64,000 bases of DNA, taken from Anabaena sp. PCC 7108 (GTDB taxonomy: Bacteria; Cyanobacteriota; Cyanobacteriia; Cyanobacteriales; Nostocaceae). Positions 19,698 through 28,639 of the stretch are shown one piece after another. The position numbers were made by a program, and so were the translations under genes. How positions within the stretch are numbered: position 1 is the first letter of the stretch; each line of letters opens with the position of its first letter. The stretch is taken from assembly GCF_000332135.1 (NCBI RefSeq), contig NZ_KB235896.1, forward strand, positions 5,413,356 to 5,477,355, given 5' to 3'. A model generated the notes under the pieces. The model did no database searches. It had not been told where the DNA came from and saw only the letters and a program-made list of their open reading frames with translations.

Positions 19698-19830
19698 AAA
19701 TGGCTGAAAGCTTAATTTTTAAATCATTGCTAAAAGCTTGATGACATCAAGTATAGCTATTAGGCATTTGCAGTATATCTTCTGAATTGAGATAATTGCA
19801 AGATGCTAATATACGCTCCATTTTTCGATG

Positions 19831-20085
19831 TTATCCATATATAACTACAGTGTTTTCTTTCGTGGGTATAAGGACTCCGTTCAAGTAAGTTTTTTTGGAA
19901 TTATCTATGGTGTTAATTTTCTGATTATTGTATTTATTATCTCCACCTATAGTTTGTTTTTTTGACTTATTATCGCCTAAATAAATATAGGGATAATCCT
20001 GTAAAGATTCGCAATAACCCCCTAATAAAGTCTCTGCTTGGGCTGGGGTCATGTCTTCTAAAAATAATCTGACATCAATATTCAT
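19831..20085 (-). CDS. Small protein with a GG-containing N-terminus, possible peptide precursor
   Basis: This ~84-residue product starts at the ATG at 20085; a start 9 bases further upstream is also open. The N-terminal MNIDVRLFLEDMTPAQAETL is followed by LGG and then a hydrophilic, Asn/Lys/Tyr-rich tail. An acidic amphipathic helix ending LLGG is what double-glycine leader peptides look like. No exporter or modifying gene is adjacent, however, and the tail is long and low in cysteine. It may simply be an orphan hypothetical. Coding status is moderately supported. Confidence 0.45.
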   Translation of the reverse strand: MNIDVRLFLEDMTPAQAETLLGGYCESLQDYPYIYLGDNKSKKQTIGGDNKYNNQKINTIDNSKKTYLNGVLIPTKENTVVIYG

Positions 20086-20344
20086 AAAAATCAAAATCTA
20101 TGAATTTAGTCATTTTTTAAATCCAAGAGAATAACCTGCTTTGACTCTAACTTGACAAAATTATTCATAATTTTCATCTATCTGGTGGATAATATTGAAG
20201 TTACTAATTGTCTTTCTAATGGTAGATTGTGCTAACGCATTCTGTAATTTTGGGCATTTTCTTATTTTTCTTGAAAAACGGGAGGAAACAATAGTTTTTG
20301 AGTAAATATGTTTTGATTACGGTAGACAACTAAAACTATATACC

Positions 20345-20533
20345 ATGTCAACTAAAGTTCATTTAGTTACTATTATTGAAAACGTTACCTTGTTGGTATT
20401 TTACACAGACTCCGATTGTTGGCAGTTCCGGTTAATTAGTGCTGGAGGTGAAGTGTTTGGTGAACGCAAACTTTATTACACTCCAGAAGCTGCTGAAAAA
20501 GCCGGTCGCGAATGGATTCATCAGGGATATTAA
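20345..20533 (+). CDS. Small conserved hypothetical protein
   Basis: This 62-residue frame encodes STKVHLVTIIENVTLLVFYT followed by CWQFRLISAGGEVFGERKLY and YTPEAAEKAGREWI. The alternating beta pattern ending in a helix recalls small DUF1508-like YegP folds. It is a stand-alone gene of the type often seen conserved in cyanobacteria, and no function can be assigned. Confidence 0.65.
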   Translation: MSTKVHLVTIIENVTLLVFYTDSDCWQFRLISAGGEVFGERKLYYTPEAAEKAGREWIHQGY

Positions 20534-20764
20534 GCTGTTTCCAGCTTGGTTAAATTGGTGAATTTGTATCAAAAGTAATTTGTTGATTACAGTCTTGACA
20601 TTTATAAATCAGTCGCTATATAACTTGGTTGATTTTACGTCAACTAACAAATAATTTTGGCATACTGTAAGATAGAAGAAGTTTCAAAAATTGACTAGCA
20701 CAAAACATCGTTACTATCAACTTTTATACTGCAATTAATTACTTCCTAAAACCAGAGGTGTAAA

Positions 20765-21130
20765 ATGACAATTACCCTTAATCACACCATAGTACCAGCA
20801 TACGATAAGGAAGCATCTGCACAGTTCTTTGCCCAAATTTTTGGTTTAAAGGTAGAACCTCCCCTTGCTCACTTTGCTGTTGTGCGTGTAAACAATCAAT
20901 TGACCTTTGATTTTGATAATAGAGAAAATTTTGAGTCACACCACTATGCTTTTCATGTTACAGATCAAGAATTTGATGCTATCTTTGCACGGGTAAAAGA
21001 AATAGGTTTGGAATACAGTAGCGACCCTATGCACCAACATCAAGGTGAAATTAATCACAGAAAAGGTGGTCGAGGTTTTTACTTCTATGACCCCAATGGT
21101 CATAACTTGGAACTGCTGACCCGTGAATAA
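20765..21130 (+). CDS. VOC-superfamily (glyoxalase/dioxygenase-like) protein
   Basis: This is a 121-residue single-domain protein with the beta-alpha-beta-beta-beta modules of the VOC fold. MTITLNHTIVPAYDKEASAQ provides the first metal-ligand position (NHT), HHYAFHVTD comes in the middle, and the classic closing motif FYFYDPNGHNLELL carries the C-terminal glutamate ligand. GGRGFYFYDPNGH is typical of fosfomycin-resistance or glyoxalase-like proteins, but substrate prediction is unsafe. The gene has a GAGGTG ribosome-binding site just before the ATG. Confidence 0.88.
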   Translation: MTITLNHTIVPAYDKEASAQFFAQIFGLKVEPPLAHFAVVRVNNQLTFDFDNRENFESHHYAFHVTDQEFDAIFARVKEIGLEYSSDPMHQHQGEINHRKGGRGFYFYDPNGHNLELLTRE

Positions 21131-21466
21131 GGAACTTCCAAATAAAAAAAATACCCCATTGGTTTTAGTGCGGAAAGCTTACCCGATAATCTTTTTGAGT
21201 TCTGTCTTGCGTTACGTTACTAGCTTCTGAAGCATAAATTGAGAATTAGAGTCAGAGTTACATAAATTTTCGGCACAACACTTTTATTATCCAGAAAAAT
21301 ATTGTATCCTAGTTTTCCCAATGTAATTTTGGATAACTAAACTTCATCAAAACTTTTTGCGGATTTTTCTGAAGATGATTGAAAGACTACCCTAGTCTAT
21401 CTCATAATCTATGTTAAAATTCTCAATTTTTTATATGCTGTTTTCAAAACTTTCAAGGGCTAAACT
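21131..21466. other. Intergenic, nothing recognised
   Basis: This 336-base AT-rich stretch shows no reading frame, tRNA or clear repeat. It presumably holds the promoter of the gene at 21467. Confidence 0.3.
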
Positions 21467-21727
21467 ATGAAACTAATTAAAAAATCTGAAAAGCTAATTC
21501 TCAACAAAATCAAGAGTATGGAGTCGGAAGAAGAAAATCTCCAAACCGAGATTATTAATGCTCCAGAACCCTTGCTTGAGCAAACCAGAGTAATCAATGT
21601 AGAGAATCAACAACCTAACTACATTTCTTGCCGAGATAATCCCATAGTTTACTCTGTTGGCAAAACAGGATGGCAGGTTTCTGAAATTTGGAAAGAGATG
21701 AGATTGGATGATTTTTGTAATAGCTAG
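21467..21727 (+). CDS. Hypothetical 86-residue protein
   Basis: The frame MKLIKKSEKLILNKIKSMES continues with a charged, glutamate-rich segment and ends SVGKTGWQVSEIWKEMRLDD plus FCNS. It is soluble and probably helical at the N-terminus. No family is recognised. It lies next to a transposon-rich region and may be accessory. Confidence 0.45.
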   Translation: MKLIKKSEKLILNKIKSMESEEENLQTEIINAPEPLLEQTRVINVENQQPNYISCRDNPIVYSVGKTGWQVSEIWKEMRLDDFCNS

Positions 21728-22224
21728 TAAGTAGATTGATCGAAAAATTTCAGGTCATGTAACGGTATGTAAAGTTATGTGAATGCGATATTCTGATTGA
21801 GTTTCAGGCATTTTACAAAACGCAATACATTTTGCTTTTCTTGTGTATACTTATTTACCGCCATAAAATCAAGAAGTTGATACAGTCGGCTTTTCAGCTA
21901 ACTCATGATGGCTAAACCCCTGATTATTGCGTCAGTTTCCGAAAATTTGTCATTGAGTAAATTTTCTTTGCGGATTGTTTTGTGCGCCAATTTTTTCTGC
22001 CCCCCAACTCCGTTGGTATGACGCTTTTTAAGTAATTGGACAAAATTAATTACACAAAAATTGGGCTGAAATCTTTGACTAGTAAAGAATTTGTCAATAA
22101 TCAATATGTCATTAATTCTGTCTTGGTACTTATTGCATTGTCACAAAATTTACATAATATCTATCAGTTAGAGAGCGAAAGCCTCTTCCTATCAATAAAC
22201 GATAAGCTTCATGACGGCGGTTAA
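21728..22224. other. Intergenic region with repeated TTTGTC/ATGTC motifs
   Basis: There is no gene. Within about 200 bases several related words occur: AATTTGTCATTGAGTAAAT (about 21946), TTGGACAAAATTAATTACAC (about 22036), AATTTGTCAATAATCAAT (about 22090), ATGTCATTAATTCTGTC (about 22108) and ATTGTCACAAAATTTAC (about 22137). Their spacing recalls transposase-binding arrays at the ends of Tn7-like transposons, but no Tn7-like genes are present here. Confidence 0.3.
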
Positions 22225-22492
22225 TTAAAGCCTTAACAACCCTGCCTTTTGTAAACGTGAAAGTAAACCAGGACGATTGCTGTAATCTGTTTGCATTTCC
22301 TGAACGCGTAACTTAAACTGCTCTAACTGTCCTTGATGTTCAGCTAAATCGCGTAGATTTCTCAAATGTGCAATCGCATCATCATAGGGTTTAGATTGTT
22401 TGAGAGCAATTAATCTAAAAACCTCCTCCCATAATTTGGCTTCCTTGGGAACTAGTGCTAACAATTGACGAATTCTTGCCTCCTTTGCCGCT
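22225..22492 (-). pseudogene. C-terminal fragment of a larger protein cut by an IS
   Basis: In the minus frame, KAAKEARIRQLLALVPKEAK followed by LWEEVFRLIALKQSKPYDDA and LRNLRDLAEHQGQLEQFKLR runs to the stop at 22225. It is helical and resembles the C-termini of SWIM zinc-finger proteins that accompany SNF2 helicases in cyanobacteria, but the match is from memory and weak. Upstream the frame enters the terminal repeat of the ISAzo13-like element at 22493, so the 5' part is gone. Confidence 0.5.
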
Positions 22493-23824
22493 TTAAGGTG
22501 ATTTCCAAGAAAGAATTTACCGATAGAGGTAGAATATAGTCTTGATGACTCAGGAGACAGAAGTAAGAAATTGGATACATTAGTCTCAACAGACTCAAAA
22601 ACATTATTAACATCATCGCAAATTGAAGACCTGCGACTGGCAGCATCGAAAATGGATGGAGTAGAAAGACGAAGCTTTCAGGCGGGAATGGCACTGAAAT
22701 ATTGCCAGGGGAGCGGAAGGTTGGCAGAAACAGTATTTGGCTGGGGGAGAAAAAATATAGAGGTGGGATTGGCAGAAAAACGAACTGGTATAGTCTGTGT
22801 AGGATTACAATCAGCCTTGAGTGGGGCAAAACGCTGGGAGGAAAAGCAACCAGAAGCGGCATTATCACTGCGCCAACTGGCAGAATCCCATTCTCAACAA
22901 GACCCAACATTTAAAACATCGTTAGCCTACACGCGGTTAACATCAGCATCGGCATTGATACAACTCCAAGAACAGGGATTTAGCCAGGAGCAATTACCAT
23001 CTCAAAGTACAATGGCACAGGTATTGAACAGAATGGGGTATCTTCTTCGTAAAGTAGTAAAAGCTAAACCTCAAAAAAAATTGCACAAACAGAAGATATC
23101 TTTAACAACATCGACAACTTTAATAAGCAAGTAACGAGCAGCAAAATCAAGCGAATAAGTATGGACTGCAAAGCCACGGTGAATATTGGAGAGTACTCTC
23201 GTGGTGGAAAAACTAGAGGAGACAATCAAGCTAACGACCATGATATGGGATGCACGGAAAAATATATTCCCTGTGGGATTGTGGACGAAGATAGTGGACA
23301 ACTACACATTAACTTTGGTAGTTCCTATAAAACCAGCGATTTCATTGTTGATAGCCTGATTTCGTGGTGGAACACAGTTACACCAGAACAACGCATTCAT
23401 ACCGAACTTATCCAAATTAAAGTTGATAATGGTCCAGAAAGTAGCGGTATGCGAACTCAATTCTTAAACAGGATGGTTGAGTTTGTTGACAAGATCAAGA
23501 CACCAATTCAGTTGCTTTACTATCCTCCTTACCATAGTAAATACAATCCCATAGAACGTTGTTGGGGTATTCTTGAACAGCATTGGAATGGAAGCAAGCT
23601 CGTCGATGTTACCACCATGCTTTTATGGGCTAAAAGCATGACTTGGAAAGGTATACATCCCATTTTAACTTTAAGCAAGACTGTTTACCAAAAAGGAATT
23701 TCTCTAACTAAGAAAGCCATGAAGGAACTTGAGCCTAGATTGCAGCGAAATTCACTTTTGCCCAAATGGGATATCTTGATTCAACCTCTTTAGCTGGTAA
23801 TTTCTTTTTCAGAAATCACCTTAA
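22493..23824 (+). mobile_element. ISAzo13-like insertion sequence
   Basis: The roughly 1.33-kb element has imperfect ~27-bp terminal repeats: left TTAAGGTGATTTCC...AATTTACC, right GGTAATTTC...GAAATCACCTTAA. It inserted between, or recombined, two unrelated truncated genes, because the fragments on its two sides belong to different genes and strands. The TTAA at both tips may be target sequence or part of the repeat. Confidence 0.8.
22571..23793 (+). CDS. ISAzo13-type transposase requiring a -1 frameshift
   Basis: The first frame (22571-23134, 187 residues) opens with MDTLVSTDSKTLLTSSQIED. It includes a helix-turn-helix-like SGRLAETVFGWGRKNIEVGL and LPSQSTMAQVLNRMGYLLRK. The second frame (23161-23793, 210 residues in its ATG-led part) contains SMDCKATVNIGEYSRGGK, IKVDNGPESSG and YYPPYHSKYNPIERCWG, the DDE-type catalytic part. 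At 23072-23079 there is a run of eight A. Shifting -1 there joins KAKPQKK to IAQTEDIFNNIDNF without a stop, giving one full-length protein. The shift may be programmed or a mutation. Confidence 0.82.
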
Positions 23825-24785
23825 CTACTTCACCTATAATTATCCTCAACCAACAGGAAATAGACCCTTTTCCGTCACCACTGAAGTTACTGCTGCTCCC
23901 TGGAATCCTCAACATAAATTAGTACAAGTAGGTTTGCAAGGAAAACGCTTAGAGAGTGAAACCTTACCACCCAGTAACCTCGTATTTCTAATTGATGTCT
24001 CCGGTTCTATGGGTGAACCCAACAAATTACCCTTGGTAAAACAGTCCCTGAAATTGTTGGTGAATAAACTCAGTCCTGAAGACAGGGTAAGTTTAGTAGT
24101 TTATGCAGGAAATGCAGGTGTAGTCTTACCTGCTACCCCTGGAAATCAGAAAACAACAATTTTAGCAGCCATTGACCGCTTGGAAGCTGGAGGCTCTACT
24201 GCTGGTGGTCAAGGGATTGAATTGGCTTATAAGATAGCCAAACAAAACTTCCTCAAATCTGGTAATAACAGAGTAATTTTAGCTACTGATGGAGATTTTA
24301 ACGTCGGGGTTTCCAGTGATGCCGAATTAACTCGATTAATTGAACAGAAGCGAGACCAGGGAATTTTTCTCACAGTTATAGGATTTGGTACTGGTAACTA
24401 TAAAGATGGAAAAATGGAACAATTAGCTGATAAGGGTAATGGCAACTATGCCTATATTGATACCTTATTAGAAGCGAAAAAAGTCCTAGTTAATGACATT
24501 CGGGGAACTCTATTTACTATTGCCAAGGATGTGAAAATTCAGGTGGAATTTAATCCCGCTAAAGTGCAAGCATACCGCTTAATTGGCTATGAAAATCGCC
24601 TGTTGCAAAACCAAGATTTCAATGACGATAAGAAAGATGCAGGGGAAATTGGGGCTGGTCATTCCGTAACAGCATTGTATGAAATTATTCCTACTGGCAC
24701 AAAGAGTGATGTGAAACTACCAGAGGTAGATCCTTTGCGTTATCAGCGTTCTGGTGTAAATGCGACCGATACTGCCGATAATGAG
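23825..24785 (+). pseudogene. VWA-domain (YfbK-like) protein truncated at both ends
   Basis: Text from NYFTYNYPQPTGNRPFSV onward matches the middle of YfbK-type von Willebrand factor A proteins. The metal-ion-dependent adhesion site is FLIDVSGSMGEP, followed by the later ILATDGDFNVGVS. The upstream boundary is exactly the end of the IS, so the signal peptide and about a third of the usual N-terminus are missing. The downstream end stops after VNATDTADNE at 24785, where the sequence changes into the antisense of a helicase gene. The residual open frame (to 24863) therefore has a foreign tail. Members are exported lipoproteins; this remnant is non-functional. Confidence 0.75.
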
Positions 24786-24786
24786 A

Positions 24787-25611
24787 CTTCACATCTACCA
24801 ACGCGCGGGTATTGCGTACCATCACTTCCCGCATCAAGGAACGCAGTTTTTCAGGATTCTTAGGAATACGTCCATTTCTGGAATCAACGTATTCTTTTTT
24901 AAACGCAGCTTCTGTTTGCAGTAAACCTGGCTTGAGTAAGGTAAGAAGATTAAATAGTTCAATGAGCGAATTTTGGACTGGGGTTGCAGTCAGCATGAGG
25001 ATAAACCGCTTGTTAAGGGCGTTTACCAATTTCCAGTTAAGAGTCGTGCGATTTTTGAGGTGGTGTGCTTCATCAACAACTACCAAGTCCCAGGTACGAC
25101 CGGTGACATGAGCAAAATGTTTGGCAGATTTAGCCGTGTTGAGTGAAGCGATAATGCGGGAATTCTGCGTCCAAAAATCTTCTAGGGGTTGTTGGGGGTC
25201 ACGGTTATCTGTGGTAATAGTGGCAATGTTAAATTTTTCACTTAATTCTAATTGCCACTGAGAAACCAGGGATGCGGGAGTGAGTACGAGTAGGGACTGT
25301 ACCATGCCTCTAGCTAAATACTCAGCACAGATAATTCCAGCTTCAACGGTTTTGCCCAAACCGACTTCATCTGCTAACAATGCCCGTCCACCCAGTTGTC
25401 TAAGAACCTTGCGGGCTGTTTCAATTTGATACCAGTATTTGTCAATAGAGGTGAGGGTGGGAAGGCACACTAACTGGTCATAGTCTGCCATGACCGAGAG
25501 TTTAAATAGGTCTAGACGTGCTTCGTAAAAGTCAAGGGGGTCGTATTTACCTGCTTTGAGTGCTTCTAAAGCTGTGGAGGAGTTAAATTTAAATGTATAA
25601 TTTTGATTCAT
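24787..25611 (-). pseudogene. SNF2-family helicase, N-terminal lobe only
   Basis: The product starts MNQNYTFKFNSSTALEAL and contains the ATP-binding motif LLADEVGLGKTVEAG, motif Ia LLVLTPASLVSQW, the DEAH box VVVDEAHHLKNR, and motif III LMLTATPVQNS. The last genuine helicase residues are VMVRNTRALVDVK at 24787-24795. Beyond that point the frame reads through antisense VWA sequence to 24691. The second RecA lobe (motifs IV-VI) is absent, so it cannot be an active translocase. Full-length relatives have about 1000 residues and often act in stress or anti-phage operons. Confidence 0.82.
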
Positions 25612-26001
25612 GATGCACTCAGAGCGAACCCTTTTGACCTGACTAATACCTTTTGTCAGTTTAGGGAGTTTTTACACTAAATTCAATTACGAGATGTTGG
25701 TTTTGATAATTTGTAACCAATTTCAACATCCCCAAACCACGCAAGAAACTTCCAAATAAAGAAATATCACGTATTTGTAAACGCAGGGGGGGCAGGGAGC
25801 AGCTGACAGGTGTAGGTCGGTGTTGAAAATTGTCGTGATGATAAGGCAGAAGGGAAAAGCTTTTTGGGCAACTTTACTTTCGGTTACATACTACTCTCCG
25901 AGAAGCCGCTCCGCGTCTACGGTTTTTTTACGCCATTCTACTTAATTTTTGCCTAATCATTAGTATATGATTTTAATGTCAGCCAACAATTTAGCTTGAA
26001 A
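25612..26001. other. Intergenic, fragments of dispersed palindromic repeats
   Basis: There is no gene. A GCAGGGGGGGCAGGGAGCAG stretch and AGAAGCCGCTCCGCGTCTAC at about 25905 are of the same style as other repeat elements in the window. The rest is unremarkable. Confidence 0.35.
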
Positions 26002-26886
26002 ATGCAACTAGAAGAAATTTTATCAGAACTAGAAAATAACACTGGTAAATTCCCCCGTTTGGCTTTAGAGAGAGCCATTCAAGAACAGGAAGCCATTACT
26101 CCTTTGTTATTAGCGACTTTAGAAGAAAGCAAAAATAATCTAGAAGATTTATTAGAAGAACCAGATTATTTATTACATATTTATTCCCTGTTTTTACTAG
26201 CACAATTTAGAGAATCTAAATCTTATCCTATCATCGTCGATTTTTTTTCGACTCCAGGGGATATCTCCCTAGATGTAACCGGAGATGTAGTAACTGAAGA
26301 TTTAGGTAGAATTCTTGCTTCTGTCAGTCACGGAAATCTTGACCCTATTAAGCAACTGATAGAAAATCCAGCAGTTAATAAATTTGTTAGAGGTGCTGCT
26401 CTAAAATCCTTAGTAATATTGCTTGTTCAAAAAATTATTTCTAGAGAACAGGTCGTCCAATATTTTGAGGAACTTTTTTTAAGCAGGCTGGAAAAAGATA
26501 ATTATCATATGTGGAATAAATTAGTGATTAATAGTTGTGATATCTGTGCTATTGAACTTAAAGAGCATATAGATAGAGCTTTTGAAGAAGATTTAATGGA
26601 AAGGTTTTTTGTAAATGAAAATAATGTCAATAATTCTCTAGAAATGGGTGTGGAAGCAGCCTTACAGAAACTGCATAACAAACAGCATTATACTTTGATT
26701 AATGATACAATATTAGAAATGGAGTCTTTGAATTGCTTTCTAGCAGATAAGCCGAATAAAAAAGATAATTCTCCCATTAGTGTGAAGGGGTTTACTCTAA
26801 CATTAAATAAAAATAAAAGTCAAGTTGATAAAAAGAAAAAAATGCAGAAAGAATCTCGTCGAAAAAATAGATCGAAGAAAGGTTAA
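26002..26886 (+). CDS. DUF1186 domain protein
   Basis: The gene starts at the ATG at 26002 (MQLEEILSELEN); an upstream in-frame TTG is less likely. The 294-residue product has the DUF1186 pattern: LERAIQEQEAITPLLLATLE, then LHIYSLFLLAQFRESKSYP and a HEAT-like helical repeat through about residue 240. A lysine-rich tail (KSQVDKKKKMQKESRRKNRS) may be nucleic-acid binding or a linker; in relatives a zinc-binding SEC-C motif often follows, but it is absent here. The function is unknown. Confidence 0.85.
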   Translation: MQLEEILSELENNTGKFPRLALERAIQEQEAITPLLLATLEESKNNLEDLLEEPDYLLHIYSLFLLAQFRESKSYPIIVDFFSTPGDISLDVTGDVVTEDLGRILASVSHGNLDPIKQLIENPAVNKFVRGAALKSLVILLVQKIISREQVVQYFEELFLSRLEKDNYHMWNKLVINSCDICAIELKEHIDRAFEEDLMERFFVNENNVNNSLEMGVEAALQKLHNKQHYTLINDTILEMESLNCFLADKPNKKDNSPISVKGFTLTLNKNKSQVDKKKKMQKESRRKNRSKKG

Positions 26887-26991
26887 TTTTCTTGAACTTG
26901 GTTTTTTCAAGATCACAAAAAAAAGGGAACATAAAGTTTCCTATTCCCTAAAACTTTAGTTCTAATTTTAAATCCCCAACTCCTCAAAAAT

Positions 26992-27342
26992 TTAACTATC
27001 GCCAAATTCTTGTTGAAAAATAACCTCAATTTGTTCTTGCAGAAGTGGAACTTTATTTTGCACAATATCCCAAATCGTTTCATTTTCGAGACTAAAATAA
27101 GCATGAGCTAAAATATCTCTTAAACCTGCTATTTTCCGCCACTCTACCGTAGGATAACGATTTCTAATTTCTGTCGGCACTTGCTTGATGGCCTCGCCAA
27201 TAATTTGCAGATTTCGCAGCACAGCATCAAACCTTAACTCATCTTCAAAAAACTGGTCATAGCTGATACCTTCTGTATAACGCAAAACCTTGTGACAACT
27301 GTTCAAAATATCCTCAAAATACAGTCTGAGACTACGAGACAT
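26992..27342 (-). CDS. hepT: HepT-like HEPN toxin (DUF86)
   Basis: The 116-residue protein from the ATG at 27342 (MSRSLRLYFEDILNSCHKVL) has the HEPN RNase motif R-x4-H-x-Y in GLRDILAHAYFSLEN, preceded by LRNLQIIGEAIKQVP. HepT cleaves RNA and is silenced by adenylylation of the motif tyrosine by MntA. The gene begins inside the last 11 bases of the mntA-like gene, which signals translational coupling, with the antitoxin first as in other hepT/mntA pairs. A longer start at 27366 is open but unlikely. Confidence 0.88.
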   Translation of the reverse strand: MSRSLRLYFEDILNSCHKVLRYTEGISYDQFFEDELRFDAVLRNLQIIGEAIKQVPTEIRNRYPTVEWRKIAGLRDILAHAYFSLENETIWDIVQNKVPLLQEQIEVIFQQEFGDS

Positions 27343-27622
27343 AGATTGCCTCTGTTTCAACAGCATCTCTAATTTGAGGCTTTAACATCTTCTTGCTAAC
27401 TAAATCTACGGGACATCCCAAACTATCCTCCAGAAAAAACTTTAAGTCCATGTAACAGTCAAACGTCACCTTTCCGTCAAACTCCACTAATAAATCAATA
27501 TCACTTTTAGCCGTGGCTTCATCCCTTGCTACCGAACCAAATAAAGCCAGAGATTTTACACCATAACCTCGAATCTCTGCCCCATGAGCTTTTAAAAAAG
27601 CAATTAAATTTTCTCGTTTCAT
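27332..27622 (-). CDS. mntA: MntA-like minimal nucleotidyltransferase antitoxin
   Basis: This is a 96-residue nucleotidyltransferase of the minimal (MNT) type. The motif SLALFGSVARDEATAKSDID carries the G-S-x10-D-x-D metal-binding pair, followed by LLVEFDGKV. It is expected to transfer AMP to the tyrosine of HepT and so block its RNase. It overlaps the preceding Doc gene by 4 bases and hepT by 11, so the four genes 28235-26992 form one operon. Confidence 0.9.
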   Translation of the reverse strand: MKRENLIAFLKAHGAEIRGYGVKSLALFGSVARDEATAKSDIDLLVEFDGKVTFDCYMDLKFFLEDSLGCPVDLVSKKMLKPQIRDAVETEAIYVS

Positions 27623-28011
27623 AGCAATTCACCAGCATATTTTCCTAACCAAACCTGCAAAGCATTTTCGTCAATTTCCCCAGATGCTAAACTCTCCATC
27701 ACTAATACTATCTCCGGCTCTGGTGCGTTAAAACCATGACCATTCAACCCCAAAAAAACATACATTGCCATAAAAGCTGTCCGCTTATTCCCATCCACAA
27801 AGGGATGATTTTTACACAAAGCAAAACCATAAACCGCTGCTAATTCCAGGAGCGAAACTTCCGGCTGATAGGAAAACCGATGTCGGGGACGGGCTAAACT
27901 TGCTGCTAAATTAGGGCTATCTCTCACCTCAGATAACCCACCATACTGAGAAATCAAATCCTTATGGATAGCAAGCACCATCTGTTCAGTTAGCCAGGTC
28001 GGTTCATTCAC
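27619..28011 (-). CDS. doc: Doc-type (Fic-fold) toxin
   Basis: The 130-residue death-on-curing protein carries the Fic motif KNHPFVDGNKRTAFMAMYV near residues 66-84, preceded by LAAVYGFALC and starting MNEPTWLTEQMVLAIHKDLI. Doc phosphorylates elongation factor Tu and stops translation. Its antitoxin here would be the AbrB-type gene just upstream (4-base overlap), in place of the usual Phd. The Fic loop is complete, so activity is plausible. Confidence 0.92.
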   Translation of the reverse strand: MNEPTWLTEQMVLAIHKDLISQYGGLSEVRDSPNLAASLARPRHRFSYQPEVSLLELAAVYGFALCKNHPFVDGNKRTAFMAMYVFLGLNGHGFNAPEPEIVLVMESLASGEIDENALQVWLGKYAGELL

Positions 28012-28235
28012 TTAGCGAGTTCCTTCAACGCCTGACGAAACTTCTGGCTACCTTGACGATAAATGGCCATTGCTTTCTCAAACTCAGGATCATAAGGACT
28101 AAGCTGGAGTCCATGTTCAGTTTCCGTCACAAATACGGTATCTCCTTCGGAAAGATTGAGTTTTTCTAACAACTCCTTAGAAAAAGTCACCCCTACTGAA
28201 TTACCAATTTTGCGTAACTTTAAGGTTTGGATCAT
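28008..28235 (-). CDS. AbrB/MazE-family antitoxin
   Basis: This 75-residue swapped-hairpin AbrB protein begins MIQTLKLRKIGNSVGVTFSK, the canonical strand-loop-strand motif (KxGNSxGV). LLEKLNLSEGDTVFVTE and a helical tail that would bind the toxin follow. It is the first gene of the four-gene operon and probably autoregulates it together with Doc. Confidence 0.9.
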   Translation of the reverse strand: MIQTLKLRKIGNSVGVTFSKELLEKLNLSEGDTVFVTETEHGLQLSPYDPEFEKAMAIYRQGSQKFRQALKELAK

Positions 28236-28495
28236 TTAACTTTCGCCAATGTAATTACGAGTGTAACTACTATCTTAGCCTTAAATTTCCAACTCTGCAA
28301 CTCCCAATGGCTTACCCCATGCTCCAGTATCGGTAGCTACGGTGTACACACAAGCCTGGCGAGGAAAGCAACTCAAAAATGTGACCCATGGATCACATTT
28401 TTCCTCAAAACCTGGGCAACACAGTCCCCGATTTGTGGCTGGTGGGAATAAGCTGGTATTGATTAGAACAGAAAATTCTGTTAAATAGGAGTTGT
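28236..28495. other. Upstream region of the toxin operon with a palindrome
   Basis: It contains AAAAATGTGACCCATGGATC plus ACATTTTT at about 28375-28402, a near-perfect palindrome (one mismatch in the 18-bp core). The same core occurs at 37458 and 40669. It could be a regulatory site or the remains of a repeat. Confidence 0.4.
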
Positions 28496-28639
28496 ATGTA
28501 TAAAATATTAGACAGTTTGAGGATGGATAAAAGAGGTAAAAATATGGTATTGGGGATTAACAGAGCGATTGCTGATGCTATAAATCAATTAGAAAAACTA
28601 TGTTCTCTAAATAATTTTTTTGCCCAATCTATATCATAG
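28496..28639 (+). CDS. Possible 47-residue protein
   Basis: A frame MYKILDSLRMDKRGKNMVLG ... LNNFFAQSIS-stop is preceded at a good distance by AGGAG. It runs convergent into the cupin gene and overlaps its 3' end by 55 bases. Coding status is uncertain. Confidence 0.25.
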   Translation: MYKILDSLRMDKRGKNMVLGINRAIADAINQLEKLCSLNNFFAQSIS

